Positions 7,227 to 15,831 of a stretch of DNA of 38,186 nucleotides are shown here, one piece after another. The notes under the pieces were generated by a model. It did no database searches, was not told the origin of the DNA, and was given only the letters and a program-made list of their open reading frames with translations. A program made the position numbers and the translations under genes. Source of the stretch: JAJDIA01 sp031555735 (GTDB lineage Bacteria > Bacteroidota > Bacteroidia > Bacteroidales > Tannerellaceae); the NCBI GenBank assembly GCA_031555735.1, contig JAVBUE010000065.1, positions 1 to 38,186 of the forward strand. Reading direction: 5' to 3'. Within the stretch, counting starts at the first letter, position 1, and every line of letters starts with the position of its first letter.

Positions 7227-8351
7227 CTATAGTGCGCTAAAGAATTTCTCAAACGTATCTCCCTTCATCCCTGTTAATTTATAGGCATCCCGGTACAGCA
7301 GTTTGGAAGAGGTTACTGCGTTTTTAATATGAGTGACATAAATGGTACTCAGCCTTTTTCGGGCTGTGGCATAGAAATCGCCTCCGCTGGTAACCTGTGC
7401 CTCTTTCTTGAGGAATGCCCGATGTTTATAGGCGTTGTAAAAAGTGATGAATGTTTCGCGATTCCATTTTCCGGTATCTAACGCGCGACGTGCAATCACG
7501 ATCTCGCTCACTTTGAAATGACCGGAAAGATATTTTACATCGGGATACTTCTGCCACACCAGGTTAAAGGCATCTGCCGGAACCAGAAACTCGGCTGCGA
7601 TCCGATCACATAAAAGCTCCGTGGCATTGGGAGCGGGTTGGATTTTCCTGAAATCAAACCCGGCGCTATGTCCTGTCCAGATGTGAGCCAGCTCGTGAAC
7701 GACAGTAAACATTTGAGCCGCTTTGAAATCGGCATTATTGATAAACATAAAAGGGGCATATCGATCCACCAATACAAAGCCACGGCATTCTTCTACGGGT
7801 ATCACCCGGTGTGTATTGTTCTCTACCACACCGTTAAATACTGGCACAATACCAACAGATTCAATGGAGGCAGACAGATGCTTTAGGGCTTCTTCCCATG
7901 TTTTAAAGTCGGCCGCCCAATTTTCCCGTAGTCCCAATGTGTCTCTCATGTCTTTCACAATCTCGGGCACATGCCGGATGTTGGCATATTTGCCGACAAA
8001 AGGTAATTCAGGATAGTCGTTGTCTGTGAGGTAACCGCGCAGCCATTCCTGTCGTTGCTGCAATAGCAGGATGGTGTCATAGACGTTGATGTTTATCGAC
8101 GTATTCCCTCCCTCACTCCTGAAAAAAGGGATGGGCAGTGTTTCCGTGGGAGGCGTTTGAAGAAAAAGGTAGCCAAAGGGAACGTACACTTTACGGGAGA
8201 AATCTTCCAATTGCTTCATGGTAAAGGGTTTGACCCTGTCTATGGTTCGTTGGTATTTGGGATACTTCTGCACAAAGCTGTGAGCGCTATATCCTGCTCT
8301 GGACAACGCCCAGGTCAACACCGTTTCATTGATGTAAAAAGCTGTTTCCAC
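7227..8351 (-). CDS. ImmA/IrrE-family metallopeptidase with degenerate N-terminal HTH
   Basis: A 374-aa protein. HELAH at residues 219-223 is the zinc-binding HExxH motif of the M78/ImmA family, with a downstream ELLCDRIAAEFLVP segment supplying the usual third ligand region. The first ~65 residues (LTWALSRAGYS, then MKQLEDFSRKVYVPFGYLFL) look like the XRE-type HTH that precedes this domain. Members cleave phage repressors or act as antitoxin/regulators. The longest frame starts at GTG 8351; an in-frame GTG at 8321 is an alternative closer to the usual family start. A TATATTTG box ends only 4 nt before the 8351 GTG, so either the message is leaderless or the later start is used. It is followed at 2 bp by the truncated PIN gene. 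Confidence 0.85.
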   Translation of the reverse strand: METAFYINETVLTWALSRAGYSAHSFVQKYPKYQRTIDRVKPFTMKQLEDFSRKVYVPFGYLFLQTPPTETLPIPFFRSEGGNTSININVYDTILLLQQRQEWLRGYLTDNDYPELPFVGKYANIRHVPEIVKDMRDTLGLRENWAADFKTWEEALKHLSASIESVGIVPVFNGVVENNTHRVIPVEECRGFVLVDRYAPFMFINNADFKAAQMFTVVHELAHIWTGHSAGFDFRKIQPAPNATELLCDRIAAEFLVPADAFNLVWQKYPDVKYLSGHFKVSEIVIARRALDTGKWNRETFITFYNAYKHRAFLKKEAQVTSGGDFYATARKRLSTIYVTHIKNAVTSSKLLYRDAYKLTGMKGDTFEKFFSAL

Positions 8352-8355
8352 AGAG

Positions 8356-8363
8356 CAAATATA
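8356..8363 (-). promoter_or_regulatory. -7 promoter element of the ImmA/PIN operon
   Basis: TATATTTG on the minus strand matches the Bacteroidetes -7 consensus TAnnTTTG. Its closeness to GTG 8351 (4 nt) makes the annotated start or a leadered message doubtful. Confidence 0.45.
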
Positions 8364-8463
8364 GGTATAATATGGAAATCACAGTCTTCATTCCGGAAAT
8401 AAACCTGAATGAAACACGAAAGGAATGGTTGATCGTTTTATTTGACTATGAACAGGGAAAACC

Positions 8464-9594
8464 TTACACCCGGATCAGTTCATACGAGCGGGTGCCGATA
8501 CCGATTTCTTCGGCGTAGCGGAGACCGGCTTGCCAGTTGGTGTCGGGGTGGAGGAGGTGGAATTTGTCGTCGCCTTCGTGGTCGTGGGGATGCGGTTGCG
8601 GGTGGGCGTCGGTGAGGCGGTTGCCCGACAGGGCAGGGGCTTGCATAACCAGGTCGGCGCAGGCCTGGTCGAGGGCTACGGGATCGAAGGAGGCGGCGAT
8701 GCCGAGGTCGGGCACGATGGCGGCGTCGTTATGGTTCCAGCAGTCGCATTCCGGGGATACGTTCATGATGAAGCTGATGTGAAAATGCGGCTTGCCTTGC
8801 AGGACGGCTTTGGTATATTCGGCGATCTTGTAGTTGATGCGTTCGGATGTTTCGTCTTCTCCCACGACGGCCGACGCATACTGGCAGAGCGCCACACATT
8901 GGCCGCAACCGACACAGAGGGCGTAGTTGATCACCGCTTTGCGTGAGTCGTCCAGCCGGATCGCCTGGTGTGCGCAATGCTTTACACAGATGTTACAACC
9001 GGTGCAGTTGGCGGTTACGATCCGCGGTTGGGAGGCCGAGTGCAGTTCCATCTTGCCACCTACGCTGGCGCATCCCATGCCGAGGTTCTTCAGCGCTCCC
9101 CCGAAACCGGTCATCTCATGTCCCTTGAAATGGTTCATGCTGATGATGATGTCGGCGTCGGCAACGGCTGTGCCGATCTTCGGCGCCGGGCAGTAGCGGC
9201 CGTCGATGGGGATCTGCCGGAAGTCTGTCCCTTTCAGTCCGTCGGCGATGATCACGTCACATTTGGCCGAGAGGGGGTTGAAGCCATTCTCCATCGCGCT
9301 TTGCAGGTGATCCACCGCATTGGAGCGGCCACCCGAATACAGGGTGTTGCTGTCTGTCAGGAACGGCTTGGCGCCGAGGCTGCGGAGGAAGGTGGACAGG
9401 CGGGCTACGTAGTTCGGGCGGATATACGCCAGGTTGCCCGGTTCGCCGAAATGGATCTTGATGGCGGTGAACTGCTTCGTGAAATCGATCTGCCGGATGC
9501 CGGCCTGTTTCACGAGGCGTTCCATTTTCTGGAGCAGGTTGGCGGATGCGTTCGTACGCAGGTTGGTGAAATAGACGTGTGCGGTTTCCATCAT
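8464..9594 (-). CDS. DUF362-family protein with two [4Fe-4S] ferredoxin motifs
   Basis: A ~376-aa protein. The DUF362 domain covers the first ~185 residues (KIHFGEPGNLAYIRP, then MNHFKGHEMTGFGGALKNLG). It is followed by two clusters, CTGCNICVKHC and CVGCGQCVALC, each providing four cysteines for a 4Fe-4S centre. Electron transfer in the cytoplasm is likely; the substrate is unknown. The open frame runs further upstream to 9753, but that stretch overlaps the ABC ATPase gene and looks like shadow sequence. I place the start at one of the paired ATGs (9594 or 9591, MMETAHVYF), where similarity to the family begins. It lies downstream of mlaFE on the same strand with a 38-bp gap and could be read through from it. 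Confidence 0.85.
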   Translation of the reverse strand: MMETAHVYFTNLRTNASANLLQKMERLVKQAGIRQIDFTKQFTAIKIHFGEPGNLAYIRPNYVARLSTFLRSLGAKPFLTDSNTLYSGGRSNAVDHLQSAMENGFNPLSAKCDVIIADGLKGTDFRQIPIDGRYCPAPKIGTAVADADIIISMNHFKGHEMTGFGGALKNLGMGCASVGGKMELHSASQPRIVTANCTGCNICVKHCAHQAIRLDDSRKAVINYALCVGCGQCVALCQYASAVVGEDETSERINYKIAEYTKAVLQGKPHFHISFIMNVSPECDCWNHNDAAIVPDLGIAASFDPVALDQACADLVMQAPALSGNRLTDAHPQPHPHDHEGDDKFHLLHPDTNWQAGLRYAEEIGIGTRSYELIRV

Positions 9595-9632
9595 ATATAC
9601 GATTAGATTGTTCGGAAAAACGGAGAGGCGGA

Positions 9633-10403
9633 TCAGCCTTCCTGGTTGTGGAGTTCCATTTCCTTGACCTTCTTGAACAGGTCTGAGGCGAAGATGAAGT
9701 CGTTCAGGGCTTTGTTTTTGGAGGTGATGACCTCGTCTTTGTTGCCCTGCCATTCCTTGATCCCTTCCTTGATGAAGATGATATTGTCGCCGATATTGAT
9801 CACCGAGTTCATGTCGTGCGTATTGATCACGGTGGTCATCTGGTATTCCGTGGTGATATCGTGGATGAGCTCGTCGATGAGGAGCGCCGTTTTCGGGTCG
9901 AGCCCCGAGTTGGGTTCATCGCAAAAGAGGTATTTGGGTTGGAGGGCGATGGCGCGGGCGATGGCGGCGCGTTTCATCATCCCGCCGCTGATCTCGGAGG
10001 GGAAGAGATGGCCGGCATCGGAGAGGTTCACGCGGTCGAGGCAGAATTGCGCCCGTTTCACCCGTTCGGCGGATGATTTACCGGAGAACATCTCCAGGGG
10101 GAACAGCACATTCTCCAGTACCGTCATGCTGTCGAACAGCGCCGATCCCTGGAAGAGCATACCCATTTCCTTGCGTATCTCGCTCAGTTCGTTTTTATTC
10201 ATGGAGGTGAGGTCGCGCCCGTCGTACAGGATCTGCCCGGTGTCGGGAAGCATGAGGCCGATGATGTTTTTCATCAACACGGTTTTCCCCGATCCGCTTC
10301 GTCCGATGATGAGGTTCGTTTTCCCGTTCTCGAACAGGGCGTTGATGTCGTTAAGCACGGTTCGTCCGTCGAACGACTTGGTGATATGCTTTACTTCTAC
10401 CAT
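9633..10403 (-). CDS. MlaF-like ABC transporter ATP-binding protein
   Basis: A 256-aa ATPase. Walker A is GRSGSGKT (residues 34-41), the signature region reads SGGMMKRAAIARAI, and Walker B reads LFCDEPNSGLDP. The SGGM variant and the GLDP end are typical of MlaF-type ATPases, which with MlaE drive phospholipid transport between inner membrane and outer membrane (Mla system). The permease gene ends 2 bp before this start, so the two are translationally close. No MCE-domain (MlaD) gene is adjacent; it is presumably elsewhere or outside the window. Confidence 0.9.
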   Translation of the reverse strand: MVEVKHITKSFDGRTVLNDINALFENGKTNLIIGRSGSGKTVLMKNIIGLMLPDTGQILYDGRDLTSMNKNELSEIRKEMGMLFQGSALFDSMTVLENVLFPLEMFSGKSSAERVKRAQFCLDRVNLSDAGHLFPSEISGGMMKRAAIARAIALQPKYLFCDEPNSGLDPKTALLIDELIHDITTEYQMTTVINTHDMNSVINIGDNIIFIKEGIKEWQGNKDEVITSKNKALNDFIFASDLFKKVKEMELHNQEG

Positions 10404-10405
10404 CG

Positions 10406-11152
10406 TTAGGTCAGCATTAGGTGTGTTAAGATCACGTCGGCCATGAGGATCATGATACTGCTCATCACTACGGCGTTCGTACTGGCTTTCCCCACTTCCA
10501 GCGCGCCGCCTTTGACGTAGTAGCCGAAGTAGGAAGCGATTGAAGAGATGATAAAGGCATAAACGATCGATTTGATGATCGAGTAGGTGATATAGTACGA
10601 GTTGAAGTAGAATTGCAGGCCGTATTCGAACGACGAAGGCGTCATCCCTCCTCCTGCCAGGTGGCTGGCGGCTACACCGCCGAGTATCCCGGTAAACATA
10701 CTGAAGATCACCAGCACGGGGATAAACAGCATCAGTCCCGCCATCTTCGGAAAGATCAGGAAGTTGGCGGAGTTTACTCCCATGATCTCCATGGCGTCTA
10801 TCTGTTCGGTCACCCGCATGGTGCCGATCTCCGACGCGATGTTACTGCCCACCTTCCCGGCGAGGATCAGACACATGATGGACGAGGAGAATTCCAGCAG
10901 GATGATCTCACGGGTGGTGTATCCGATGGTGAACTTGGGAATGAGCGGCGATTGGATATTCAGGGAGATCTGTATGGCGATAACGGTGCCGATAAAGACC
11001 GAGATGATGATCACGATCCAGAGCGAATCGACCCCCAACTTATAGATTTCCTTGATCAGTTGCTTGAAGAACATACTCCACTTCTGTGGGATGGATAGGC
11101 TTTTGCCTATCAGCAGCGTATATTCGCCAAACCTGTGTAACGATGTATTCAT
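10406..11152 (-). CDS. MlaE-like ABC transporter permease
   Basis: A 248-aa integral membrane protein with about five or six hydrophobic segments (for example WIVIIISVFIGTVIAIQISL) and the MlaE signature region LAGKVGSNIASEIGTMRVTE, then IDAMEIMGVN, which forms the coupling loop with the ATPase. It is the first gene of the mlaE-mlaF pair; a TATCTTTG box lies about 37 bp upstream of its ATG. Role: inner-membrane part of a lipid-transport ABC complex maintaining outer-membrane asymmetry (family knowledge). Confidence 0.9.
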   Translation of the reverse strand: MNTSLHRFGEYTLLIGKSLSIPQKWSMFFKQLIKEIYKLGVDSLWIVIIISVFIGTVIAIQISLNIQSPLIPKFTIGYTTREIILLEFSSSIMCLILAGKVGSNIASEIGTMRVTEQIDAMEIMGVNSANFLIFPKMAGLMLFIPVLVIFSMFTGILGGVAASHLAGGGMTPSSFEYGLQFYFNSYYITYSIIKSIVYAFIISSIASYFGYYVKGGALEVGKASTNAVVMSSIMILMADVILTHLMLT

Positions 11153-11188
11153 GCGTTCTTTTTACGATAAAGTGGCATACCTGGTGTG

Positions 11189-11196
11189 CAAAGATA
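11189..11196 (-). promoter_or_regulatory. -7 promoter element of mlaE-mlaF
   Basis: TATCTTTG on the minus strand fits TAnnTTTG and lies 37-44 nt before the mlaE ATG. No convincing -33 TTG is seen at the expected distance. Confidence 0.5.
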
Positions 11197-11250
11197 AGCG
11201 AAATGTCTGTATGATAGGGCCGAAACGGCCGGATATCTGCCTCCACGCAC

Positions 11251-11285
11251 AAAAAAAAGGCCGTATCCCTGCGGATACAGCCTTT
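11251..11285 (-). terminator. Intrinsic terminator after the LruC-domain gene
   Basis: On the minus strand a 13-bp stem (AAAGGCTGTATCC with GGATACGGCCTTT, one mismatch) with a 4-nt loop is followed by an uninterrupted T-run. It lies 34 bp past the LruC stop codon and insulates that gene from the region upstream of mlaE. Confidence 0.85.
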
Positions 11286-11318
11286 GAGTGGGTGTGGTAA
11301 TATCTAATTGTATATCGA

Positions 11319-13322
11319 TTATTTGATGTACCAGTCTTTGTTGCTGACGCCTTTGGATTCCAGCCAGCTCGCAAAGTTCGGATAGGCGACGGCAATATTT
11401 TGTTTCTCCTCCGGATACTGGAAATAGGCGCTGTTGAGGCAGATGGCAAAGGGATAGTTCTCGTTGGATACGTAGTACAAGCCAATGTTTGCATTCGACA
11501 GGTCGTCGCCCTTACCCAACAGGTCTCGGTCGGCCAGTGACGTGGGCGGGTAGTTGGTGAGGTGGATCTCCGTGCCGCGTCCTTTGCCTGTTTGGGCGAT
11601 GAGGAACGGGTTGTACGGAGGAAGCACATCCATTTCATTGATGCCATCGCCCGCGAACGTAGTCGTTACGGTGAAGGAAGCCAGTTTTTTGACGGCTTCA
11701 TTCATATTGTCGAAAAGGATGATCGTGGGGTGATCCTGCGCAGGTTCCAGCATTTCGCCTTTCATAAATGCGGATGTGAGACCGCTTTCGGTTGCCACGG
11801 TCACGCTCGATACATCAGAGGGACGTATTTTGTGGAACTGGTAGCCGAAGCCGTTAACGTAAGAGGCGCCGGAGTGGCGGGTCGTAATCTCGTCCACCAC
11901 CTTGAGTATCTTATTGGTGGATACATCTTTATATACGGTGCTGTTGTAATAGATCACCATGTCGTTCATATCGTAATCGCCCTTGCTCGGCCATTGATCT
12001 TCGAAAGCGATGGTGCCCGACAGGCCGTAGTAGTTTTCTTTGTTGGAAGGTACTTCCTTTTCTCCGGGCAGTTCGGGCATAGGCGTATTTGTTGCACTTT
12101 CTGCATACCGTAAGGACATGATCACGTCTGTATAGTCCCACGAACCTACTGTAAATGCTTTTTTCAGATCGGCTTCAAAACAGATGGCTGCCAGGCCGTT
12201 CCCATCCGACATGGTGACGGTACGCTGAGCGTCTTTCTTTCCTTTGCTTGCCAGTTTTTGGTTCAGTGAAGAATTGGAATAGAAAATGTAATCCACATTT
12301 TGAGATAATTTTTCTTCTTCGAGTTCCTTCCCACTTGCAACGATGATGTCGCCTTTGTTTTTCTTGAAAGCATCTACCATAAAGAAGAAACTAATGCTAA
12401 CCCCAGCGGGAAATTCATCTTCATATTTCCCGGTTGTTTTGTTCCAGTATTTCAGTTTTACTTCATCACCGATGTCGGCATTTCCCATAGACGTTGATAC
12501 AGCCGGAAATAGAATGATCGGGTTTGTGATCTGAGCAGGACTTGAAGGTGCCTGTCCTGTAGGATAGGTAAAATAGCCAACCGTTACTTCATGGGCGGCA
12601 TCACTATAGATAATCACCGTACTTAACGATGTCGGTTGCGTGATACTGATATCCGGACTTGGGTGGGAAGTAACAAAATCTTTTTCTGACGTTTGTTTCT
12701 TTACGATTGATTTGGTCAGACGAGCAAGGAAATCTCCCGGGAGTTGTTCGCCATTAGACAGATAGTCCACTTTGCCTTTGTCTGTCCAGCCTCCCAGCGT
12801 GAGGTAATTGTTGGGTATCGTATATCCTTGCGAAGTGGTAGCGCGTGTTGTTATACCACTGCGTGTTGACAGTTCGGCTAAGTATGTCTGCTGGTCGAAA
12901 CTGATTGAGTTGCCGTTAATGGTTAATTCGGCACATCTGACCGTACCCAGGTAATGGCAGTACAGATAGATCGTTTTTGCATAAGCAGGTAAGGATATAT
13001 CTCCTTTGAATTTGCCTGATTGATCGGTGGCTGCCCGATAAATAGGTTGGATGTTTTCCGCTTTTGCGTAGTGGTCATCTGCCAAGATCATCGGATTCGA
13101 TGTGTACAGTTCGAACAATACGGGATAATCTTTCAATCCGTAGTTAATGTCAAGGGTGTAAATGCCGGTTGTGGAGAAATCAAAGAAGTCTTCTTTGCTG
13201 GGACCATTGTCTTCGGGTCCGTTAAAAATGTCTTTTTCCACACAGGCAGTCAGGAGCAACATGCAAGCCATACCTATAGATAATAGGCCGTTACGGGTGG
13301 TTTGAGTAAAACGCTTAGTCAT
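11319..13322 (-). CDS. LruC domain-containing lipoprotein
   Basis: A 667-aa secreted protein. Its N-terminus is a lipoprotein signal (MACMLLLTAC, lipobox LLTAC with Cys about residue 27), so it is probably anchored in the outer membrane. The C-terminal part (~residue 420 on) has the LruC/DUF4842 pattern: IAFEDQWPSKGDYDMNDMVI, then an extended beta-rich region with PYNPFLI and HLTNYPPT motifs. The N-terminal part looks beta-rich, with an Ig-like or carboxypeptidase-regulatory-like character. The DYDMND acidic run suggests calcium binding. These proteins are widespread in Bacteroidales; the exact role is unknown. It is monocistronic, with its own promoter and terminator. Confidence 0.85.
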   Translation of the reverse strand: MTKRFTQTTRNGLLSIGMACMLLLTACVEKDIFNGPEDNGPSKEDFFDFSTTGIYTLDINYGLKDYPVLFELYTSNPMILADDHYAKAENIQPIYRAATDQSGKFKGDISLPAYAKTIYLYCHYLGTVRCAELTINGNSISFDQQTYLAELSTRSGITTRATTSQGYTIPNNYLTLGGWTDKGKVDYLSNGEQLPGDFLARLTKSIVKKQTSEKDFVTSHPSPDISITQPTSLSTVIIYSDAAHEVTVGYFTYPTGQAPSSPAQITNPIILFPAVSTSMGNADIGDEVKLKYWNKTTGKYEDEFPAGVSISFFFMVDAFKKNKGDIIVASGKELEEEKLSQNVDYIFYSNSSLNQKLASKGKKDAQRTVTMSDGNGLAAICFEADLKKAFTVGSWDYTDVIMSLRYAESATNTPMPELPGEKEVPSNKENYYGLSGTIAFEDQWPSKGDYDMNDMVIYYNSTVYKDVSTNKILKVVDEITTRHSGASYVNGFGYQFHKIRPSDVSSVTVATESGLTSAFMKGEMLEPAQDHPTIILFDNMNEAVKKLASFTVTTTFAGDGINEMDVLPPYNPFLIAQTGKGRGTEIHLTNYPPTSLADRDLLGKGDDLSNANIGLYYVSNENYPFAICLNSAYFQYPEEKQNIAVAYPNFASWLESKGVSNKDWYIK

Positions 13323-13355
13323 ATATTATACATTAGTCTGATGAATATTCCGGTG

Positions 13356-13363
13356 CAAAATTA
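13356..13363 (-). promoter_or_regulatory. -7 promoter element of the LruC-domain gene
   Basis: TAATTTTG on the minus strand fits TAnnTTTG and lies 34-41 nt before the ATG at 13322. The rest of the 13364-13540 gap is AT-rich and must also hold the lptB promoter, which I could not place with confidence. Confidence 0.5.
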
Positions 13364-13540
13364 CATGCGGCAAAACAAAGAACTAAGTTAAAGGTTCGTT
13401 GTTTAACTTTAAAATTAAAGATTTTTATATATTTCGGTAGGTTTGTTGTACGTATCTACCCTATTCTGATGAGAACATGCGGTGTTTGTATCCTTATATG
13501 CTGTTTTTTCCGTTTCTTTGCAGCAAATCTATTTTGATCT

Positions 13541-14293
13541 ATGGACGGTGAACAGGTAATGATGCTCCGGACGGAGGATTTGGTTAAGAAATATCGGACA
13601 CGAACAGTGGTGAACCATGTATCCATCAATGTAAAACAAGGGGAGATCGTGGGATTGCTCGGCCCGAACGGAGCGGGGAAAACCACTACCTTCTATATGG
13701 CGGTAGGACTGGTGACTCCCAATGAAGGGAAGATCTTCCTGAATGATATGGAGATCACCAAATACCCGGTGTACAAACGGGCGCGGAACGGGATTGGCTA
13801 CCTGGCGCAGGAAGCTTCCGTTTTCCGGAAAATGTCGGTGGAAGATAATATCCGCTCCGTGCTGGAGATGACGGAGACTACCCGTGAATATCAGAAAGAG
13901 AAACTGGAAAGCCTCATTGCCGAGTTTGGGTTGGGGAAGGTGCGGAAGAACCTCGGCGACCAGTTGTCGGGGGGTGAACGGCGCCGTGCGGAGATTGCCC
14001 GTTGCCTGGCGATCAACCCGAAATTTATCATGCTGGACGAACCCTTTGCCGGTGTGGATCCGATTGCCGTGCAGGATATCCAAAGCATTGTAGCCAAACT
14101 GAAACATAAGAATATCGGTATCCTGATTACCGACCATAACGTGTATGAGACGCTGAGTATCTGCGACCGCGCTTACCTGTTGTTTGAAGGCAAGGTGCTT
14201 TTCCAGGGTTCGGCCGAAGAATTGGCGGAAAACGAGATCGTACGCGAAAAATACCTGGGTAAAGACTTTGTCCTTCGGAAAAAAGATTTCTGA
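13541..14293 (+). CDS. lptB: LPS export ABC transporter ATP-binding protein LptB
   Basis: A 250-aa ATPase with Walker A GPNGAGKT (residues 41-48), signature LSGGERRRAEIARCL (~residue 143), Walker B FIMLDEPFAGVDP and switch His in ITDHNVYETL. The ERRRAEIAR signature and the FAGVDPIAV sequence are characteristic of LptB, which powers extraction of lipopolysaccharide from the inner membrane with LptFG. No lptF/G gene is adjacent. The start could be ATG 13541 or the MMLRTEDL pair at 13559; both leave the domain intact. It converges with the CPBP gene, the two stops being 5 bp apart. Confidence 0.92.
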   Translation: MDGEQVMMLRTEDLVKKYRTRTVVNHVSINVKQGEIVGLLGPNGAGKTTTFYMAVGLVTPNEGKIFLNDMEITKYPVYKRARNGIGYLAQEASVFRKMSVEDNIRSVLEMTETTREYQKEKLESLIAEFGLGKVRKNLGDQLSGGERRRAEIARCLAINPKFIMLDEPFAGVDPIAVQDIQSIVAKLKHKNIGILITDHNVYETLSICDRAYLLFEGKVLFQGSAEELAENEIVREKYLGKDFVLRKKDF

Positions 14294-14298
14294 TCCAT

Positions 14299-15192
14299 TC
14301 AGCGGAACTGTTTGCGCAGTACCTTCGTGGCCAGTATAAAGAGGATAAAGGAGACGAGGGAGGCGAGGGCGTAAGGTAGTTGCTGCTCCGGCGTTAATTC
14401 ACCCGTGAGATAGGGGTTTGTGTTCAGTGTGTCGCTGGACAGGGTGACGACAGCCATGGCGTTGTTGATCGTATGGGCGAATACCGGCACCCATATATTC
14501 CCGCTCCAATACAGCAAGTATCCGAAGAACGCGCCCAGCAGCATCCGGGGAAGGAATCCGTAAAACTGGATATGAAAGGCGCTGAACAGGATGGCGGCAA
14601 ACCAGATCACGGCATGATGGTTGGCCGTCCACTTGGCGAGAATGCGCTGGAGGGCGCCGCGGAAAAAGAGCTCTTCACCGATGCCGGCCAGTACGGCGAT
14701 AACGATCAGGTTGAAGAACAGGCCGGGAATGCTTTTATCGGACAGGAAGATATCGGTGAGTTGCCGGGCGGCCTCTTCCTGTTGCCGCATCCAGTCTTCC
14801 ACAGGGTGCAGGAACTCCGGCAAGCGCAGTTGCTGGTTCCACAGGTCGGTCAGCGTAATAGCGGGTGTGAGCAGCAACAGGCAGACGACGGTGAGCCCAA
14901 AGACATGGATGCCGGGCAGCTTCCGGATAGAGAGGTAGCTTTTAGGATCCGGGCTGCATAGCCAGGCGATCCCCAGCGCCGGCACGATAAATGTGCCGAT
15001 GGCCGAAAGGAACTGGTTCAACCGCAGCATGCCGGGATACGCAAAGATATTGGCCGAATAGCCATGAGTGACAAAGAAGATACCTAATCCCAGGAACGAC
15101 GACAGGATCGCACCGGAAAGGATCAGCAGGAGCAATATGAACAATTGTGTCCAGGCGGAGTGATGGGTATAGTAGCCTTTCAGTTGGAACAT
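14299..15192 (-). CDS. CPBP-family intramembrane glutamic endopeptidase
   Basis: A ~297-aa membrane protein with about eight hydrophobic segments. CPBP (Abi/CAAX) motifs: GIGEELFFRGALQR (paired Glu plus Arg), a histidine in SAFHIQFYGFLPR, and FAHTINNA, which together form the active site within the membrane. The open frame begins at 15219, but residues 1-9 there are encoded by the terminator hairpin of the upstream RRM gene. The ATG at 15192 (MFQLKGYY) is the more likely start because a -7 box sits 25-32 nt before it. Such proteins process prenylated or small membrane peptides; the substrate here is unknown. Confidence 0.85.
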   Translation of the reverse strand: MFQLKGYYTHHSAWTQLFILLLLILSGAILSSFLGLGIFFVTHGYSANIFAYPGMLRLNQFLSAIGTFIVPALGIAWLCSPDPKSYLSIRKLPGIHVFGLTVVCLLLLTPAITLTDLWNQQLRLPEFLHPVEDWMRQQEEAARQLTDIFLSDKSIPGLFFNLIVIAVLAGIGEELFFRGALQRILAKWTANHHAVIWFAAILFSAFHIQFYGFLPRMLLGAFFGYLLYWSGNIWVPVFAHTINNAMAVVTLSSDTLNTNPYLTGELTPEQQLPYALASLVSFILFILATKVLRKQFR

Positions 15193-15199
15193 GTGATAA

Positions 15200-15240
15200 C
15201 AAAAAAAAACTTCTGCCAAAGATAGGCAGAAGTTTTTGTT
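15200..15240. terminator. Bidirectional terminator after the RRM gene, overlapping a promoter
   Basis: AACTTCTGCC (15209-15217 region) pairs with GGCAGAAGTT (15225-15234 region), flanked by A- and T-runs on both sides, giving a terminator usable from either strand. It lies 24 bp past the RRM stop codon. Its loop contains a promoter-like box for the CPBP gene. Confidence 0.8.
15217..15224 (-). promoter_or_regulatory. -7 promoter element of the CPBP gene, in a terminator loop
   Basis: TATCTTTG on the minus strand fits TAnnTTTG and lies exactly in the hairpin loop of the RRM terminator, 25 nt before ATG 15192. Confidence 0.45.
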
Positions 15241-15260
15241 TTTTGATGATCGAAAGTCGA

Positions 15261-15506
15261 TTACATTCTGGGTCTGGCTTCTTTTACCACCATTTGGCGA
15301 CCTTCGTATTCAGCTTCGTTAAGTTCCTCGATGGCTCTTTTGGCATCCGTATCGTTCGGCATTTCAACAAATGCAAAACCTTTGGAACGACCAGTTTCGC
15401 GGTCTTTCACAATCTTGACGGAGTCAACGATTCCGTACTCTTCCATTACCTGTTTCAAATCATCTTCCCGAACACGGTAGTTCAGGTTTCCAATGTAAAT
15501 GTTCAT
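15261..15506 (-). CDS. Small single-RRM RNA-binding protein (Rbp family)
   Basis: An 81-aa protein that is almost only an RNA recognition motif: RNP2 IYIGNL (residues 3-8) and RNP1 KGFAFVEM (~residues 42-49). A short acidic-to-basic tail ends in EARPRM. Bacteroidota use these single-RRM proteins as global RNA-binding regulators. The gene has a ~170-nt untranslated leader, its own promoter and a strong terminator, so it is monocistronic. A long leader leaves room for autoregulation, which is inference. Confidence 0.9.
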   Translation of the reverse strand: MNIYIGNLNYRVREDDLKQVMEEYGIVDSVKIVKDRETGRSKGFAFVEMPNDTDAKRAIEELNEAEYEGRQMVVKEARPRM

Positions 15507-15532
15507 AAAAAAGAAATTAAAAAAATAAAAGT

Positions 15533-15620
15533 GTTACTTGATGAAAGTAATCAACCGGAATTTCGTAACAGTGAGAAGTTAATTCGACGAGCAATTTGAA
15601 GAAAAGAAATCGACAAGTAA
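15533..15620 (-). promoter_or_regulatory. 5' leader of the RRM gene with paired 8-nt segments
   Basis: Within the leader, GTTACTTG (15620-15613 on the minus strand) is complementary to CAAGTAAC (15540-15533), which could close a ~72-nt loop 27 nt before the ATG. The leader is pyrimidine-rich just before the start. This is a candidate post-transcriptional control region, with no known riboswitch recognised. Confidence 0.3.
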
Positions 15621-15675
15621 CTGAAGAAATAAGAAAACATGTTATGTACGTTCAAGGTAAAACCCTTTCACGCTG

Positions 15676-15705
15676 CAAAGGAAGAGATTATTTTTTAATT
15701 TACAA
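15676..15705 (-). promoter_or_regulatory. Promoter of the RRM gene
   Basis: On the minus strand TTG (15705-15703), a 19-nt AT-rich spacer and TTCCTTTG (15683-15676) match the Bacteroidetes promoter layout, with T instead of A at the second -7 base. The same TTCCTTTG variant precedes rplS in this window. Confidence 0.55.
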
Positions 15706-15831
15706 CGATTTAGCACAAAAAAATATCCAAATCCATAGATGTCTTCCGGTTTACCCTCCTTTTTCATGCCGGGCAAATGCATTTCGATCCTCTTTTCGCG
15801 TGGGCACCGCTCCCTCTTTCACAGGTTTGAC

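Noticed and set aside
8372..8512. Short plus-strand frame starting MEITVFIPEINL
   Set aside because: Overlaps the end of the DUF362 gene on the other strand and reads into its antisense; no family resemblance.
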